Source: Clostridia bacterium (GTDB taxonomy: Bacteria; Bacillota; Clostridia; UBA1212; UBA1255). Taken from it: a DNA stretch of 45,639 bases. Shown here in pieces: positions 14,470 to 23,274 of this stretch (position 1 is its first letter; each line of letters opens with the position of its first letter). Below the pieces are notes generated by a model. The model searched no databases. It worked only from the letters and a program-made list of their open reading frames with translations, and was not told where the DNA came from. The stretch lies in NCBI GenBank assembly GCA_017560765.1, contig JAFZEI010000068.1:1-45639 (forward strand), in the 5' to 3' direction. The translations under genes were made by a program, and so were the position numbers.

Positions 14470-16182
14470 TTGAAAATATTTGAGATTTTGGGCGAAATCG
14501 CAATCAAAAACGATGAGGCCAACAAAGCCATTGAAGAAACAACACAAAAAGCGGATGAGGGAAGCGAGAAAACATCAACCGCTTTTGATAAAATCGGGGC
14601 CGCCGCGCTTGGCATCGGGAAATTCGTTGTCGGCGCGGGCATGGCGATGGGCGGCGCGTTTGTTGCCGCCGTAGAAGGAACGCGGGAATATAGAGCGCAA
14701 ATGGGCCTGCTGGACGCGGCCTTTCAGGCATCCGGGCATAGCTCCGCCGAGGCGAAAAACACCTATTCGGAATTAAACGCCGTATTAGGCGATACCGAGC
14801 AGGCCGTGGAAGCCGCCCAGCACATTGCGCTCATTGCCGACAACGAAAAGGAAATGAACGAGCTTGTAGCCATCGGCACCGGAATTTTTTCGCAGTACGG
14901 CGCAAGCCTGCCCCTTGAAGGGCTTTTTGAGGCCGTGAACCACTCGGCCAGTTTAGGAGAGGTGCAATCGAGCCTCGCCGACGCGCTTGAATGGTCCGGC
15001 ATCACCGTTGAAAGCTTCAACGAAAAGCTTGCCGCCTGCACGACCGAGGAAGAACGGCAAGACCTGATCATGAAAACCCTAAAGGACACCTACGGCGCGG
15101 CCTCGGAGCAATACAAGGCCACAAACGCGGATGTCATGGAAGCCCGGAAAGCGCAGGAACGCTTAACAAGCGCTTTTGCGGAATTTGGGCGTATCGGCGA
15201 ACCCATCCTTACCGCCGTCAAAAACGCCGTTGCGGGCATGGTAGAAAAGGCCGTCCCGATGCTTGAAAGCCTCATTAAAAAGGTGCAGGATGTCCGCAAA
15301 TGGATCAAGGAAAACAAAAACACCGTTGACGCATGGAAGGCCGCCATTGTCGGCGCGTCCGTTGCCATCGGCAGCTTTATTTTGATAATGAACTTTTCAA
15401 GCATCATGACCAAAGCTGCAAACGCCATTAAGGCTGTACGGCTTGCCATGCTTGCCCTTAATACGGCTATGCGTGCAAACCCGATCGGCTTAGTCGTTTC
15501 CCTGATTGCGGGCCTTGTCGCGGCGTTTATCTATCTTTGGAACAACAACGAAGATTTCCGCGCCTTCTGGATTGGCCTATGGGATAAGCTAAAATCCGTT
15601 TGCTCATCCGGGGTTAAGTGGATTAAAGGCAAATTCGACGATTTCAAAGACACGATATCAAATGCAAAAAAACGCTTTGAAGATCTGAAAAAATCCATAA
15701 AGGATAAAATCGACGGCGCGCGCGATGCGGTCAAAAGTGCCATCGATAAAATCAAAGGCTTTTTCAACTTCAAATGGTCTTTGCCGAAACTGAAATTGCC
15801 GACCTTCTCCATAAAGGGCAAATTCGACTTGAATCCCCCGTCCGTCCCGAAGCTTAGTATCAAATGGAATGCCACAGGCGCAGTATTTGATAAACCCACG
15901 ATTTTCGGAACGCGCCTCGGGCTTCAAGGCGTAGGCGAAGCGGGAAAAGAGGCCATCGCGCCCATTGACACGCTGAAAGCCTATGTACGCGACGCGGTAC
16001 GCGCGGAAACAAACGGCATGCGGGAAGCATACGCCCGCGAAACCGACCGCTTAATAGACTTTCTGCGCCGGGTAATCCCGAAGGAAATCAGGCTTGACAC
16101 AGGAGAGATGGTGGCGGCCCTTGCGCCCGGCCTCGACCATGCGCTTTCAGACCGTATGGCGCATTCACAGCGCGGAGGATAA
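14470..16182 (+). CDS. Tape measure protein 1
   Basis: The 570-residue protein has the standard tape measure pattern: N-terminus MKIFEILGEIAIKND, a helical region, hydrophobic segments near residues 45-70 and 290-360, a basic coiled stretch (KFDDFKDTISNAKKR), and the C-terminal KPTIFGTRLGLQGVGEAGKE block. Tape measures set tail length and line the tube. Start is TTG 14470 after the GGGGTGA hairpin. A second tape measure at 16935 shares the N-terminal pattern M.IF..LGEIAI.N..A..AI and the final LDTG..V.A pattern. A terminator follows directly, so it is not transcribed through into TMP2 by default. Confidence 0.85.
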   Translation: MKIFEILGEIAIKNDEANKAIEETTQKADEGSEKTSTAFDKIGAAALGIGKFVVGAGMAMGGAFVAAVEGTREYRAQMGLLDAAFQASGHSSAEAKNTYSELNAVLGDTEQAVEAAQHIALIADNEKEMNELVAIGTGIFSQYGASLPLEGLFEAVNHSASLGEVQSSLADALEWSGITVESFNEKLAACTTEEERQDLIMKTLKDTYGAASEQYKATNADVMEARKAQERLTSAFAEFGRIGEPILTAVKNAVAGMVEKAVPMLESLIKKVQDVRKWIKENKNTVDAWKAAIVGASVAIGSFILIMNFSSIMTKAANAIKAVRLAMLALNTAMRANPIGLVVSLIAGLVAAFIYLWNNNEDFRAFWIGLWDKLKSVCSSGVKWIKGKFDDFKDTISNAKKRFEDLKKSIKDKIDGARDAVKSAIDKIKGFFNFKWSLPKLKLPTFSIKGKFDLNPPSVPKLSIKWNATGAVFDKPTIFGTRLGLQGVGEAGKEAIAPIDTLKAYVRDAVRAETNGMREAYARETDRLIDFLRRVIPKEIRLDTGEMVAALAPGLDHALSDRMAHSQRGG

Positions 16183-16188
16183 AAAGAA

Positions 16189-16217
16189 AGACCGGCTTTT
16201 TTGCCGGTCTATTTTTA
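16189..16217 (+). terminator. Intrinsic terminator after tape measure 1
   Basis: AGACCGGC at 16189-16196, loop TTTTTT, GCCGGTCT at 16203-16210, then ATTTTTA. Coming inside a tail operon, it is unusual; it may also serve the convergent leftward genes. Confidence 0.85.
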
Positions 16218-16229
16218 TACCCTTAATGT

Positions 16230-16568
16230 TCAACCCATTTCTACGTAAGCAAAGAACAGGAAAAGCGCGGGCATAGCAATATAGCGCGTGTAGTCAAGCA
16301 TAAAAAGAGCAGAAATGCCCATTAAAACACAGGCTACAAGCATGCACCATCTTTTTTGTTCGAAAAGGCCGATGACGGAAAAAAAGAGCGCAACGACAAC
16401 AAAGATCATATGCGGCATGACGATGCGTGAGGCAATTAAGCCCACCAATTCGTATTGTATGCTGCCAAAGTGTGAAAAAAGCCTGAACGCGTAAAAGGCG
16501 GTAAGCACCACCGCGACAAAGCCGAGAACATGACCGCTGTCCAATCTCTTTTTTTCATTGTTGCTCAT
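16230..16568 (-). CDS. Small membrane protein (cargo gene)
   Basis: The 112-residue product begins MSNNEKKRLDSG and has about four hydrophobic segments: VLGFVAVVLTAFYAF, LVGLIASRIVMPHMIF running into VVALFFSVIGLF, MLVACVLMGISALFML and ALFLFFAYV. The start at 16568 has AGGAG upstream on the minus strand; a longer frame up to 16682 lacks one. With the adjacent zinc-ribbon gene it forms a leftward pair against the rightward tail operon, with its own promoter. Cargo genes of this kind often change the host envelope or exclude other phages; no function is shown. Confidence 0.65.
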   Translation of the reverse strand: MSNNEKKRLDSGHVLGFVAVVLTAFYAFRLFSHFGSIQYELVGLIASRIVMPHMIFVVVALFFSVIGLFEQKRWCMLVACVLMGISALFMLDYTRYIAMPALFLFFAYVEMG

Positions 16569-16605
16569 TTTAGACGCTCCTAAAAGCATAATCGGTCGTT
16601 TTGTT

Positions 16606-16827
16606 TTATACATACCAGCTTTCGCCACAGGATTGACAAACCGCAACCGTGCGATTCTGCATTCTGGTTTTGCTTTTCGCACTACCGATCAGCAGCCACA
16701 AACCGCATGTGCAGATTACGAGAAACAGCCTGCCCAGACCCCATAAGCACCCACGGTTACGGGTTCTTGCGGAATGCTGAACGATTTGAACGGAAACGTT
16801 AGGGCTGCCGCAGTAGGGACAATACAT
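16606..16827 (-). CDS. Zinc-ribbon membrane protein (cargo gene)
   Basis: The 73-residue product begins MYCPYCGSPNVSV, has a hydrophobic segment (LGRLFLVICTCGLWLLIG), and ends with CQSCGESW. The two CxxC pairs flank the membrane segment and would form one zinc ribbon if the chain folds back. The ATG at 16827 is used rather than the ATG at 16836, because AAAGGAG lies nine bases upstream of the former and overlaps the latter. Architecture is like that of small host membrane proteins, which suggests acquired cargo. Function unknown. Confidence 0.65.
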   Translation of the reverse strand: MYCPYCGSPNVSVQIVQHSARTRNRGCLWGLGRLFLVICTCGLWLLIGSAKSKTRMQNRTVAVCQSCGESWYV

Positions 16828-16859
16828 GAAAAACATCTCCTTTAATACTATTTGTGAAC

Positions 16860-16865
16860 ATTATA
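16860..16865 (-). promoter_or_regulatory. -10 box of the leftward cargo promoter
   Basis: On the minus strand this reads TATAAT exactly, about 33 bases upstream of the zinc-ribbon gene start at 16827. The best -35 at 17-base spacing is weak (TCGAAT). It gives the two leftward genes their own promoter, so they could be expressed in the prophage. Confidence 0.5.
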
Positions 16866-16876
16866 CACAGCACCAC

Positions 16877-16901
16877 AACGGCATTCGACCGCATTGCCGT
16901 T
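16877..16901 (+). other. Hairpin in the TMP2 leader
   Basis: AACGGCA at 16877-16883 pairs with TGCCGTT at 16895-16901 across an 11-base loop. No T-run follows. It lies 33 bases before the second tape measure start. Confidence 0.4.
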
Positions 16902-16934
16902 AAAAACAAGTAAACCGCAGGCAGGTGAACCGGA

Positions 16935-18920
16935 ATGAATATATTTAAACTCCTTGGCGAAATTGCCATCAATAACCAAGGGGCAATCCACGCCATCAAT
17001 GACACAAACAGCCGGGCTCATGCGCTTGGCGAGAACATGGGAAAGGTATTTACCGCCGTCGGAAACGGCGCAATCAAAGCGGGAAAGGTGATCGGAACGG
17101 GCCTCGCGGCAGGCGCAACCGCTATGACCGGCCTCGTCGTAAAGGGCATGAGCCTTTTGTCTGACCTTGAACAGAACATCGGCGGCAGTGAAGCGGTTTT
17201 CGGCGAATTTGCCGACCGCATGCAGAAATCCGCGGCGCAAGCCTATAGCAGCATGGGCCTTTCTCAATCCGCGTATTTAGCAACCGCAAACAAAATGGGT
17301 TCGCTCTTTAAGGGCGCGGGCTTTGCAACCGTTGAGGCGGTAGAGCTTACCGAGGAAGCCATGCAGCGCGCGGCGGATGTCGCCTCCATCATGGGCATTG
17401 ACATTGAGCACGCTATGGAATCCATTGCGGGCGCGGCCAAGGGCAATTTTACCATGATGGACAACTTAGGCGTTGCCATAAACGACACCAACCTTAAGGA
17501 ATACGCGCTTTCAAAGGGCATCCGTAAAAGCACGCAGGAAATGACCACGCAGGAAAAGGTCGCCCTTGCCATGCAGATGTTCATGGAAAAAACGGCCTAT
17601 GCCGCGGGCAACTACGCCAAGGAAAACGAAACCCTTGCCGGCGCATTGACAACCGCAAAGGCGGCGTTTCAAAACTTCCTATCCGGTGCCGGTTCTGAGG
17701 ATGAGGTCGCCGCCGCGCTTGAAAACGCCGCAACCGTAATCGGAAAGAAATTAAACGTCCTTCTCCCCAAATTGAGCCAAGGCATAGGCGGCCTGATCAA
17801 GAAATTATCGCCCCGCCTTCCCGGGCTTATGAAGGACATGCTGCCCGGCATCATCGACGGCGCGGTCAGTATGATAAGCGGTCTTGCATCCGCCTTACCG
17901 GGCCTTTTATCCGCCGTGGGCGAGGTATTGCCGGGCGCAATTTCGCGCCTGTGGGAGGGCATCCGCGAAACCGCGCCGGTATTGTTAAGTGCAATAAAAG
18001 GCGTAATCGAAAGCGTTGATTTTACGGCTATTGGAACGGCCCTCGGCGACGGAATCAAATTTGTAATTGCCAACATACCGGCCATCATGGAAGACATAGG
18101 CGAGGCGCTTTTATGGAGCTGGGATGAAATTGTCTGGCCGTTTATTAAGGGCTTTGCCGATTCGTTTGGTACTCCCTTATCTGAGGCGATACTTGACGAA
18201 TGGGAAAAAGTGAAGCCGGGGATTGAAAAGGCATTATCCCTGATAATCGGCGTTGATATCAAATTCCCGACAGCCGGAGATGTACACGATGAATTCCAGA
18301 ATTGGATATCAGAAATGGCACATCTGCCAGAGGCGAATTGGTTGCGCATCGGCGATAAATCCCTGTCTGATCTTATGGACGAATACAACAGGGCCAAAAA
18401 AAGCGGCCTCGGTGCCGGTTCTAAAAATAAAAGCGGCGGGACAAATTGGGACGAAGTTGAAATTATCGAAGTCAACTCCAATGGCGAACCGATCAACGGC
18501 GCTGGTAACGCCATCGGCAACAGCGCGGGCAAACTCATAGGCGCTGGCGGCAACCGATGGAGCGAAGACGAATATGACATACTTGAAAGAGAAGAAAAAC
18601 AGGCCACATACAACAGCGTCGGAGCTGCTGTCAGGCCTGTAGCTTTAGGCACTCCGCGCCGTTCGGGAAGCGTTGACTGGTTTTCTTTATCGATATACGA
18701 AAACAGCATACTCCAAAGCGGCGATTATCTTTCTCAGGCAATCGCACAAATGAACAGCCGGGACGACAGCAATGCAAGCCAGATCATAAGCCTTTTATCC
18801 TCCATTTTAGCCGCGACAAATCGCCCCATCGTATTAAATACCGGCGCATTGGTCGGCGCGATGTCCTCGCAGTTGAACGCACAATTGGGGCGCGATTTTA
18901 CGCAGCGCGCATGGAGGTGA
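16935..18920 (+). CDS. Tape measure protein 2
   Basis: The 661-residue protein starts MNIFKLLGEIAINNQ and has a glycine-rich early segment (KAGKVIGTGLAAGATAMTG), the block GSEAVFGEFADRMQKSAAQAY then MGIDIEHAMESIAGAAKGNFTM, typical of phage tape measures, followed by helical hydrophobic repeats (SGLASALPGLLSAVGEVLPG). Its C-terminus NTGALVGAMSSQLNAQL parallels that of TMP1. It is 91 residues longer, so on its own it would specify a tail about 14 nm longer at 0.15 nm per residue. ATG 16935 has AGGTGA upstream. It is followed at once by Dit1, the normal order. Confidence 0.85.
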   Translation: MNIFKLLGEIAINNQGAIHAINDTNSRAHALGENMGKVFTAVGNGAIKAGKVIGTGLAAGATAMTGLVVKGMSLLSDLEQNIGGSEAVFGEFADRMQKSAAQAYSSMGLSQSAYLATANKMGSLFKGAGFATVEAVELTEEAMQRAADVASIMGIDIEHAMESIAGAAKGNFTMMDNLGVAINDTNLKEYALSKGIRKSTQEMTTQEKVALAMQMFMEKTAYAAGNYAKENETLAGALTTAKAAFQNFLSGAGSEDEVAAALENAATVIGKKLNVLLPKLSQGIGGLIKKLSPRLPGLMKDMLPGIIDGAVSMISGLASALPGLLSAVGEVLPGAISRLWEGIRETAPVLLSAIKGVIESVDFTAIGTALGDGIKFVIANIPAIMEDIGEALLWSWDEIVWPFIKGFADSFGTPLSEAILDEWEKVKPGIEKALSLIIGVDIKFPTAGDVHDEFQNWISEMAHLPEANWLRIGDKSLSDLMDEYNRAKKSGLGAGSKNKSGGTNWDEVEIIEVNSNGEPINGAGNAIGNSAGKLIGAGGNRWSEDEYDILEREEKQATYNSVGAAVRPVALGTPRRSGSVDWFSLSIYENSILQSGDYLSQAIAQMNSRDDSNASQIISLLSSILAATNRPIVLNTGALVGAMSSQLNAQLGRDFTQRAWR

Positions 18921-18926
18921 TAAGTG

Positions 18927-19352
18927 ATGTTTGAAGGCGTAACCTTTGGAGATAAACACTCCTACCACAATTATTCGCTCATGCTGGCCGCCCCGCCCGT
19001 TGTAAGTCCGCCGGTGCCCCGTGAGCATTGGGTTACGATCCCCGGTATGGACGGCGCATTGGATTTGTCAAAGGTCCAGACGGGCTATATGCAATACGAA
19101 ATGCGAACGATTGCCATGCATTTTGTATTCGTAGGCCCGCGCGGGGACTGGCCGAACGTCTTAAGCGGAATCCTTAATGACATACACGGAAAAGATATGC
19201 ACATCACGCTTGACAATGACCCGGATTATTACTACGACGGCATTGTGAAGGTCGAAAAATACGAGCCGAAACAGGCGCATTTCGGGCTGTCCGTAATTTG
19301 CACGGTACAGCCCTTTAAATATGCCCGCGACGGCAGCAAAGGAGGGTTTTGA
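18927..19352 (+). CDS. Distal tail protein Dit1 (single-domain)
   Basis: The 141-residue protein is a Dit N-terminal domain of the Sipho_tail family: PREHWVTIPGMDGALDLS, then NVLSGILNDIHGKDMHITLD, DPDYYYDGIVKVEK and the closing VQPFKYAR. Dit forms the hexameric hub at the tail end. It lacks the second, galectin-like domain that Dit2 (26319) has. ATG 18927 was preferred over GTG 18924, as GGAGGTGA ends six bases upstream. It lies seven bases after TMP2 and overlaps Tal1. Confidence 0.85.
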   Translation: MFEGVTFGDKHSYHNYSLMLAAPPVVSPPVPREHWVTIPGMDGALDLSKVQTGYMQYEMRTIAMHFVFVGPRGDWPNVLSGILNDIHGKDMHITLDNDPDYYYDGIVKVEKYEPKQAHFGLSVICTVQPFKYARDGSKGGF

Positions 19353-21526
19353 TGTCAATAGCAATCATGATCGACGGCCACTTTGTGCATGTGTCGGGAT
19401 TGGACGACAAAACCCTTGTACAGTCGCCGCATTTGCGCACCGAGCTTAACCGCCCGGATGTATTGACCTTTACCATGCCGCCGAGCAACGCGCGTTTCGG
19501 GAAGGTGAAAAAGCGCAAGGACATTGTATATGCGTATATTGACTACAAGGAATGCTTCTACGGTCAGGTGATCGACGAACGGCCTACCATCGACAATATG
19601 CGTGAATACTCCTGCGAGGGCGCGCTTTCCTTCTTATCCGACAGCATCCAGCGCCCGCTTGCCATAACGGGCAAAGAAAACCTGACGGCGAAAGCGCATT
19701 TTATCAGCCTCATTGAAAGCCATAACGCGCAAGTGGAGCCGTGGAAACAGTTTACCGTCGGCATCGTGGACGCATCCGAAAAGGTCATGCAAAAAGAGGA
19801 CACCGACTATTCAACCACATTAAACGCCGTCGAACAGCGCCTTGTGAACCGCTACGGCGGCTTTTTGCGCGTGCGCCGGGAAAACGACGTAACCTATATC
19901 GACTGGCTCAAAGAGCTTACCGATGTAAGCACGCAGTCGGTCGAATTCGGGAAAAACATCGTAGACCTCGACGGCCTGATTGATACCCGCGAAATCGGTT
20001 CCGTGCTGATTCCCTTGGGCGCGCGCGTGAACGGTAAAAAGCTGACCATTGCCGATGTAAACGGCGGGTCGGATTCCATCGAATCGGCGGAGCTTATTCA
20101 TAAATACGGCCGCGTCGTCATTACAAAGGAATTTCCGACCATTAAGGACGCGAACGAGCTATTAGGAAAAGCCCGCGAGGCCCTTTCGGAAATGGAGGAC
20201 GACGAAACCTTCGACATTACCGCCGTCGATTTAAGCCGCTTGGGCGTTGACGTTTCCGCCCTGCGCGTGGGCCTTTTAACGCCCATCGTCGCGCCGCGCC
20301 ACGGAATCGAAAAAAGCAAAGTCCTATACGCCGCGGATATGGATTTGGAGAATATCGAAAACAGCGTCTATACCTTCGGCGTGCCCCGCCAGACGCTCAC
20401 GGAAGCCCTTGCCGAAACCGCGCGCGGCGGCGGAGGCGTAGGGAAGAAAATCGACGAGCTATCCGACATCATCACGGACGCTTACATCAACATCGACCAG
20501 ATGAAGGGCGACATTGAACTTCGCGCCTATCAGGACGAGATGAACGTGCGCTTTTCAGAGGCATGGATCGGCATTAACGGCGTAAGCGCAAGGCTCGATT
20601 TGAAAGCCGACGTGGAAACCGTCGACGAGATAAGCCGCACGGTAGATCAGGCGTATGTCTTACTCGACGGCGCGAACGCGGCTATCCAATTAAAGGCCGA
20701 TAAAACCTACGTCGAAGACCTTGAAAAGACCGTAAATCAGGCGCGTATCGACATCGACGGCGCGAATGCTTTAATCTCATTAAAGGCCGATACGGAAACC
20801 GTCAATACATTAGGTGAAAGGGTATCCGCCGCCGAAATCGCAATCGACGGCGCTAACAGCGAAATCCGCCTGAAAGCCGATAAGACATACGTCGATAACC
20901 TTGTCGCCGGTAAATTGACCGCGACGAACCTTGCCTCTGAGATTGCAAAGATCGAAAAATTATCTCTCCAAAGGGTGTCCGGTTCAATCGCCGAATTTTC
21001 AGCATTGACCGCGACAAATTTTGCAATCGGCGACGTGCAAATGTTCAGCCGCGCGCTGACGATGGGCGACGTCGTTTCAACAAGCGTTTTAACCTCAAAA
21101 GGCTCCACCATTGATTTAGCGCATTCCCATGCCGTAACCGTCAATCCGGACGGCACAATCACATTAGGGGAGGTCAGCGCGACAGGCGGAAATTTTAGGA
21201 TTGCCGATACGCAGGCATATAAAGACGGCGTGTCGGCGGCATATACAAACGGTTACGCCGAAGGCTGGGCGAAAGCGCGAAAGGAAATCCGGCTGGTAAA
21301 AAATTCGGCTGGAACCGAAGTCTATGTGCGCGGCCCGGCCGAGGCCGTGGATACTTCCGCACAATTATATAAGATTGCGCTGAATGTCGGAATAACGAGC
21401 CATGTACACAACGCGGTCGCGGGCACCATCACAGCAAATGCATCGGGCAGCGTCGTCATCAATAATGCAACGCAAATCACAAAGACCGCAAGCAGTACGA
21501 TCAATGCCAATAGTGGAATAATGTAA
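19352..21526 (+). CDS. Tail-associated lysin/hub protein Tal1 (Prophage_tail family)
   Basis: The 724-residue protein starts at ATG 19352, overlapping the Dit1 stop. Residues 1-380 match the Tal hub of the Prophage_tail family: SPHLRTELNRPDVLTFTMP, VYAYIDYKECFYGQVIDERP, NRYGGFLRVR and the ending GVPRQTLTEALA. Residues about 405-525 hold three to four copies of an about 37-residue repeat (LDGANAAIQLKADK..VE, IDGANALISLKADT..V, IDGANSEIRLKADK..V) predicted to be a trimeric coiled stalk. The C-terminal part has threonine/alanine-rich fibre-like strands. Tal caps the tail and contacts the cell wall. A paralogue is encoded at 26957. Confidence 0.88.
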   Translation: MSIAIMIDGHFVHVSGLDDKTLVQSPHLRTELNRPDVLTFTMPPSNARFGKVKKRKDIVYAYIDYKECFYGQVIDERPTIDNMREYSCEGALSFLSDSIQRPLAITGKENLTAKAHFISLIESHNAQVEPWKQFTVGIVDASEKVMQKEDTDYSTTLNAVEQRLVNRYGGFLRVRRENDVTYIDWLKELTDVSTQSVEFGKNIVDLDGLIDTREIGSVLIPLGARVNGKKLTIADVNGGSDSIESAELIHKYGRVVITKEFPTIKDANELLGKAREALSEMEDDETFDITAVDLSRLGVDVSALRVGLLTPIVAPRHGIEKSKVLYAADMDLENIENSVYTFGVPRQTLTEALAETARGGGGVGKKIDELSDIITDAYINIDQMKGDIELRAYQDEMNVRFSEAWIGINGVSARLDLKADVETVDEISRTVDQAYVLLDGANAAIQLKADKTYVEDLEKTVNQARIDIDGANALISLKADTETVNTLGERVSAAEIAIDGANSEIRLKADKTYVDNLVAGKLTATNLASEIAKIEKLSLQRVSGSIAEFSALTATNFAIGDVQMFSRALTMGDVVSTSVLTSKGSTIDLAHSHAVTVNPDGTITLGEVSATGGNFRIADTQAYKDGVSAAYTNGYAEGWAKARKEIRLVKNSAGTEVYVRGPAEAVDTSAQLYKIALNVGITSHVHNAVAGTITANASGSVVINNATQITKTASSTINANSGIM
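20570..20905 (+). repeat. Repeat units in Tal1 (I.IDGAN..I.LKAD..TV)
   Basis: Near-repeats of about 110 bases encode four units with the core (I/L)DGANA.I.LKAD(K/T). The first, NGVSARLDLKADVETV, is weaker. The units are protein-level repeats in a probable coiled-coil stalk. Confidence 0.7.
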
Positions 21527-21544
21527 TAAAAGGAGGATAAACCC

Positions 21545-21748
21545 ATGAAAGCAACCAAGGCAAAACAGCACTTTGAGGCCATCAAGTCCTACATTTCCGC
21601 CATGCACATGCGCGTAGACGACGAAAACGTCGTCAAGGCGCGTTCGCTCATCGCGTACCTTAATGAGCGAATCATCGAATGCAATGAGGAAATTGCCAAG
21701 GAAGCCCAAAAGGAAGCCGAGGAAACCAATAAAGAAACGGAGGCGTAA
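21545..21748 (+). CDS. Small coiled-coil tail protein (67 aa)
   Basis: The product is highly charged and helical, starting MKATKAKQHFEAIKSYI and ending EAQKEAEETNKETEA, with no hydrophobic core or cysteines. It lies between Tal1 and the collagen-like fibre, three bases before the latter. ATG 21545 follows AAAGGAGGATAAACCC. A role as tail-tip spacer or chaperone fits its place but is inference. Confidence 0.65.
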   Translation: MKATKAKQHFEAIKSYISAMHMRVDDENVVKARSLIAYLNERIIECNEEIAKEAQKEAEETNKETEA

Positions 21749-21751
21749 CGC

Positions 21752-22783
21752 ATGGACAGAACCATACAAATCGCGGTTTTAAACAAAATCGCCGTGAAAA
21801 CCTGCGACACCGTTTATATTTGCGGAAACAGCGACTTTTCCGTGAATTTCACCTTTGACGAGGATTGGGCGGAGCACTACTCAAAGACGGCCCGGTTTAT
21901 CGCAAACGACGGCTACTTTGTAGACGTGCCCTTTTCGGGTGATACCTGCCCCGTGCCGATTCTCAGGAATACATACGGCTTTAATGTAGGCGTATACGCC
22001 GGAAACCTTTCGACCACTACGCCCGCCTATTGCCCGGCGAAGAAAAGCATTCTTTGCCCGGGCGGCGTACCCAAAGACCCGGAGCCGGATGTGTACAACG
22101 AAATCATGGAAAAATTAAACGACGGAAGCCTGCAGGGCAAACCCGGCCCTGTCGGTCCGCAAGGCCCCAAAGGCGCTACGGGTGAGCGCGGCCCCGAAGG
22201 CCCTCAGGGTGCAACCGGCCCGCAAGGCCCCGAAGGCCCTCCAGGAAAAGACGGCGCGCCCGGACCGAAAGGCGACCCCGGCGACGATAATGTATTTGTT
22301 GTCGAAATGGACTATAAATTCAAGCTCAATCATACGCGGGAAGAAATAGACGCGGCCAAAGAGGCGGGAAAACTTGTTTTCTTGAGGATGTTCGATTTGT
22401 ATGTCTGCAATTACGTAGGAGTTCTTGAAAACGAGGAAGACGGCGGAAAGCTTAATCCTTGCTTTGTGTCGCCCGTCACTTACGACGCGGACGGAGTTAA
22501 ACACATCGAAAAGGTACTGATTAAAAGCGACAGCACCGTTACATGGCTGATGGATTCCGCGATCAACCCGCTTACGGTCAAAACCGCGGACGGAACGGAA
22601 ACCTTCGACGGCTCAGCGCCGAAAACCATCGACCTCACGAATCTTGGTTCGGGCGGGACGTTTGAAACCCCGACCGATGAAGAAGTCCTTCAGGCACTTA
22701 TCGACACCGATTTCCTCCTTGCCGTAACGGATTCCGACGGTGCAATTCTGACCGACGCGGACGGCGCGATTTTAGTAATGTAA
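21752..22783 (+). CDS. Tail fibre with BppU-like N-terminus and collagen-like stalk
   Basis: The 343-residue protein has three parts. Residues 1-115 resemble the BppU-type baseplate-anchoring domain of Firmicutes phages (FSVNFTFDEDWAEHYSKTARF, PVPILRNTYGFNVGVYAG). Residues about 129-178 are Gly-X-Y collagen-like repeats (GKPGPVGPQGPKGATGERG onward). The rest is a globular region ending in the double repeat DSDGAILTDADGAILVM. Such fibres project from the tail tip and bind the cell surface. It belongs with the Tal1 module. Confidence 0.8.
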   Translation: MDRTIQIAVLNKIAVKTCDTVYICGNSDFSVNFTFDEDWAEHYSKTARFIANDGYFVDVPFSGDTCPVPILRNTYGFNVGVYAGNLSTTTPAYCPAKKSILCPGGVPKDPEPDVYNEIMEKLNDGSLQGKPGPVGPQGPKGATGERGPEGPQGATGPQGPEGPPGKDGAPGPKGDPGDDNVFVVEMDYKFKLNHTREEIDAAKEAGKLVFLRMFDLYVCNYVGVLENEEDGGKLNPCFVSPVTYDADGVKHIEKVLIKSDSTVTWLMDSAINPLTVKTADGTETFDGSAPKTIDLTNLGSGGTFETPTDEEVLQALIDTDFLLAVTDSDGAILTDADGAILVM

Positions 22784-22803
22784 TTGGAAGGTGGTAAAAC
22801 AAT

Positions 22804-23259
22804 ATGGCTATGAATTTTCGAAATGTAAATGACCTTGAAACCGTAAGCAAGTTAAACGGCGGAGATAAGCTGCTCGTTAATTCCGGCGGCGTAGCTAAGC
22901 AGGTTGACGCAAACATGGTCGGCGGCTCCGGCGGTGGTGGCGGTGGAATCGTTTACACGGACGCGGACCTTTTCAGCGAGGCAACGTCGGTCACGGCGCA
23001 TGCGTATATGGATGCCGAACTTACTCAGCCTATGGATTACGCAACGGGCAAAAAGCTTTTAATGGGCGGGGCTGTGATGAGCGCACCTGTACCGGATGCA
23101 TACCAAAGCTATGGTCTTGCGGGTTTAACCGGGTCTTTAATAGCGGTAGCTTATGTTGAAGCGGCGCATGAGGTCTGGGCATACGCGCACGGTTTTGTAA
23201 CAAGCGGAGAATTGCCGCAAGTCATGATTACGCTTAAATTTTCGGATTCGATGTCCTGA
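22804..23259 (+). CDS. Tail fibre-region protein (151 aa)
   Basis: The protein starts FRNVNDLETVSKLNGGDKLLVNSGG, a short sequence repeated at the head of many phage head-fibre or appendage proteins, followed by a Gly-rich linker (GGSGGGGGG) and a small folded domain ending in LPQVMITLKFSDS. It is probably an appendage attached to the preceding fibre. There is no enzyme motif. Start ATG 22804 follows GGAAGGTGG. Confidence 0.65.
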   Translation: MAMNFRNVNDLETVSKLNGGDKLLVNSGGVAKQVDANMVGGSGGGGGGIVYTDADLFSEATSVTAHAYMDAELTQPMDYATGKKLLMGGAVMSAPVPDAYQSYGLAGLTGSLIAVAYVEAAHEVWAYAHGFVTSGELPQVMITLKFSDSMS

Positions 23260-23274
23260 TAAGGATGTGATTGC

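Noticed and set aside
17669-18709. 346-residue minus-strand frame opposite tape measure 2
   Set aside because: Ser/Pro-rich composition from reverse reading of Gly/Ala-rich helices. No start signal.
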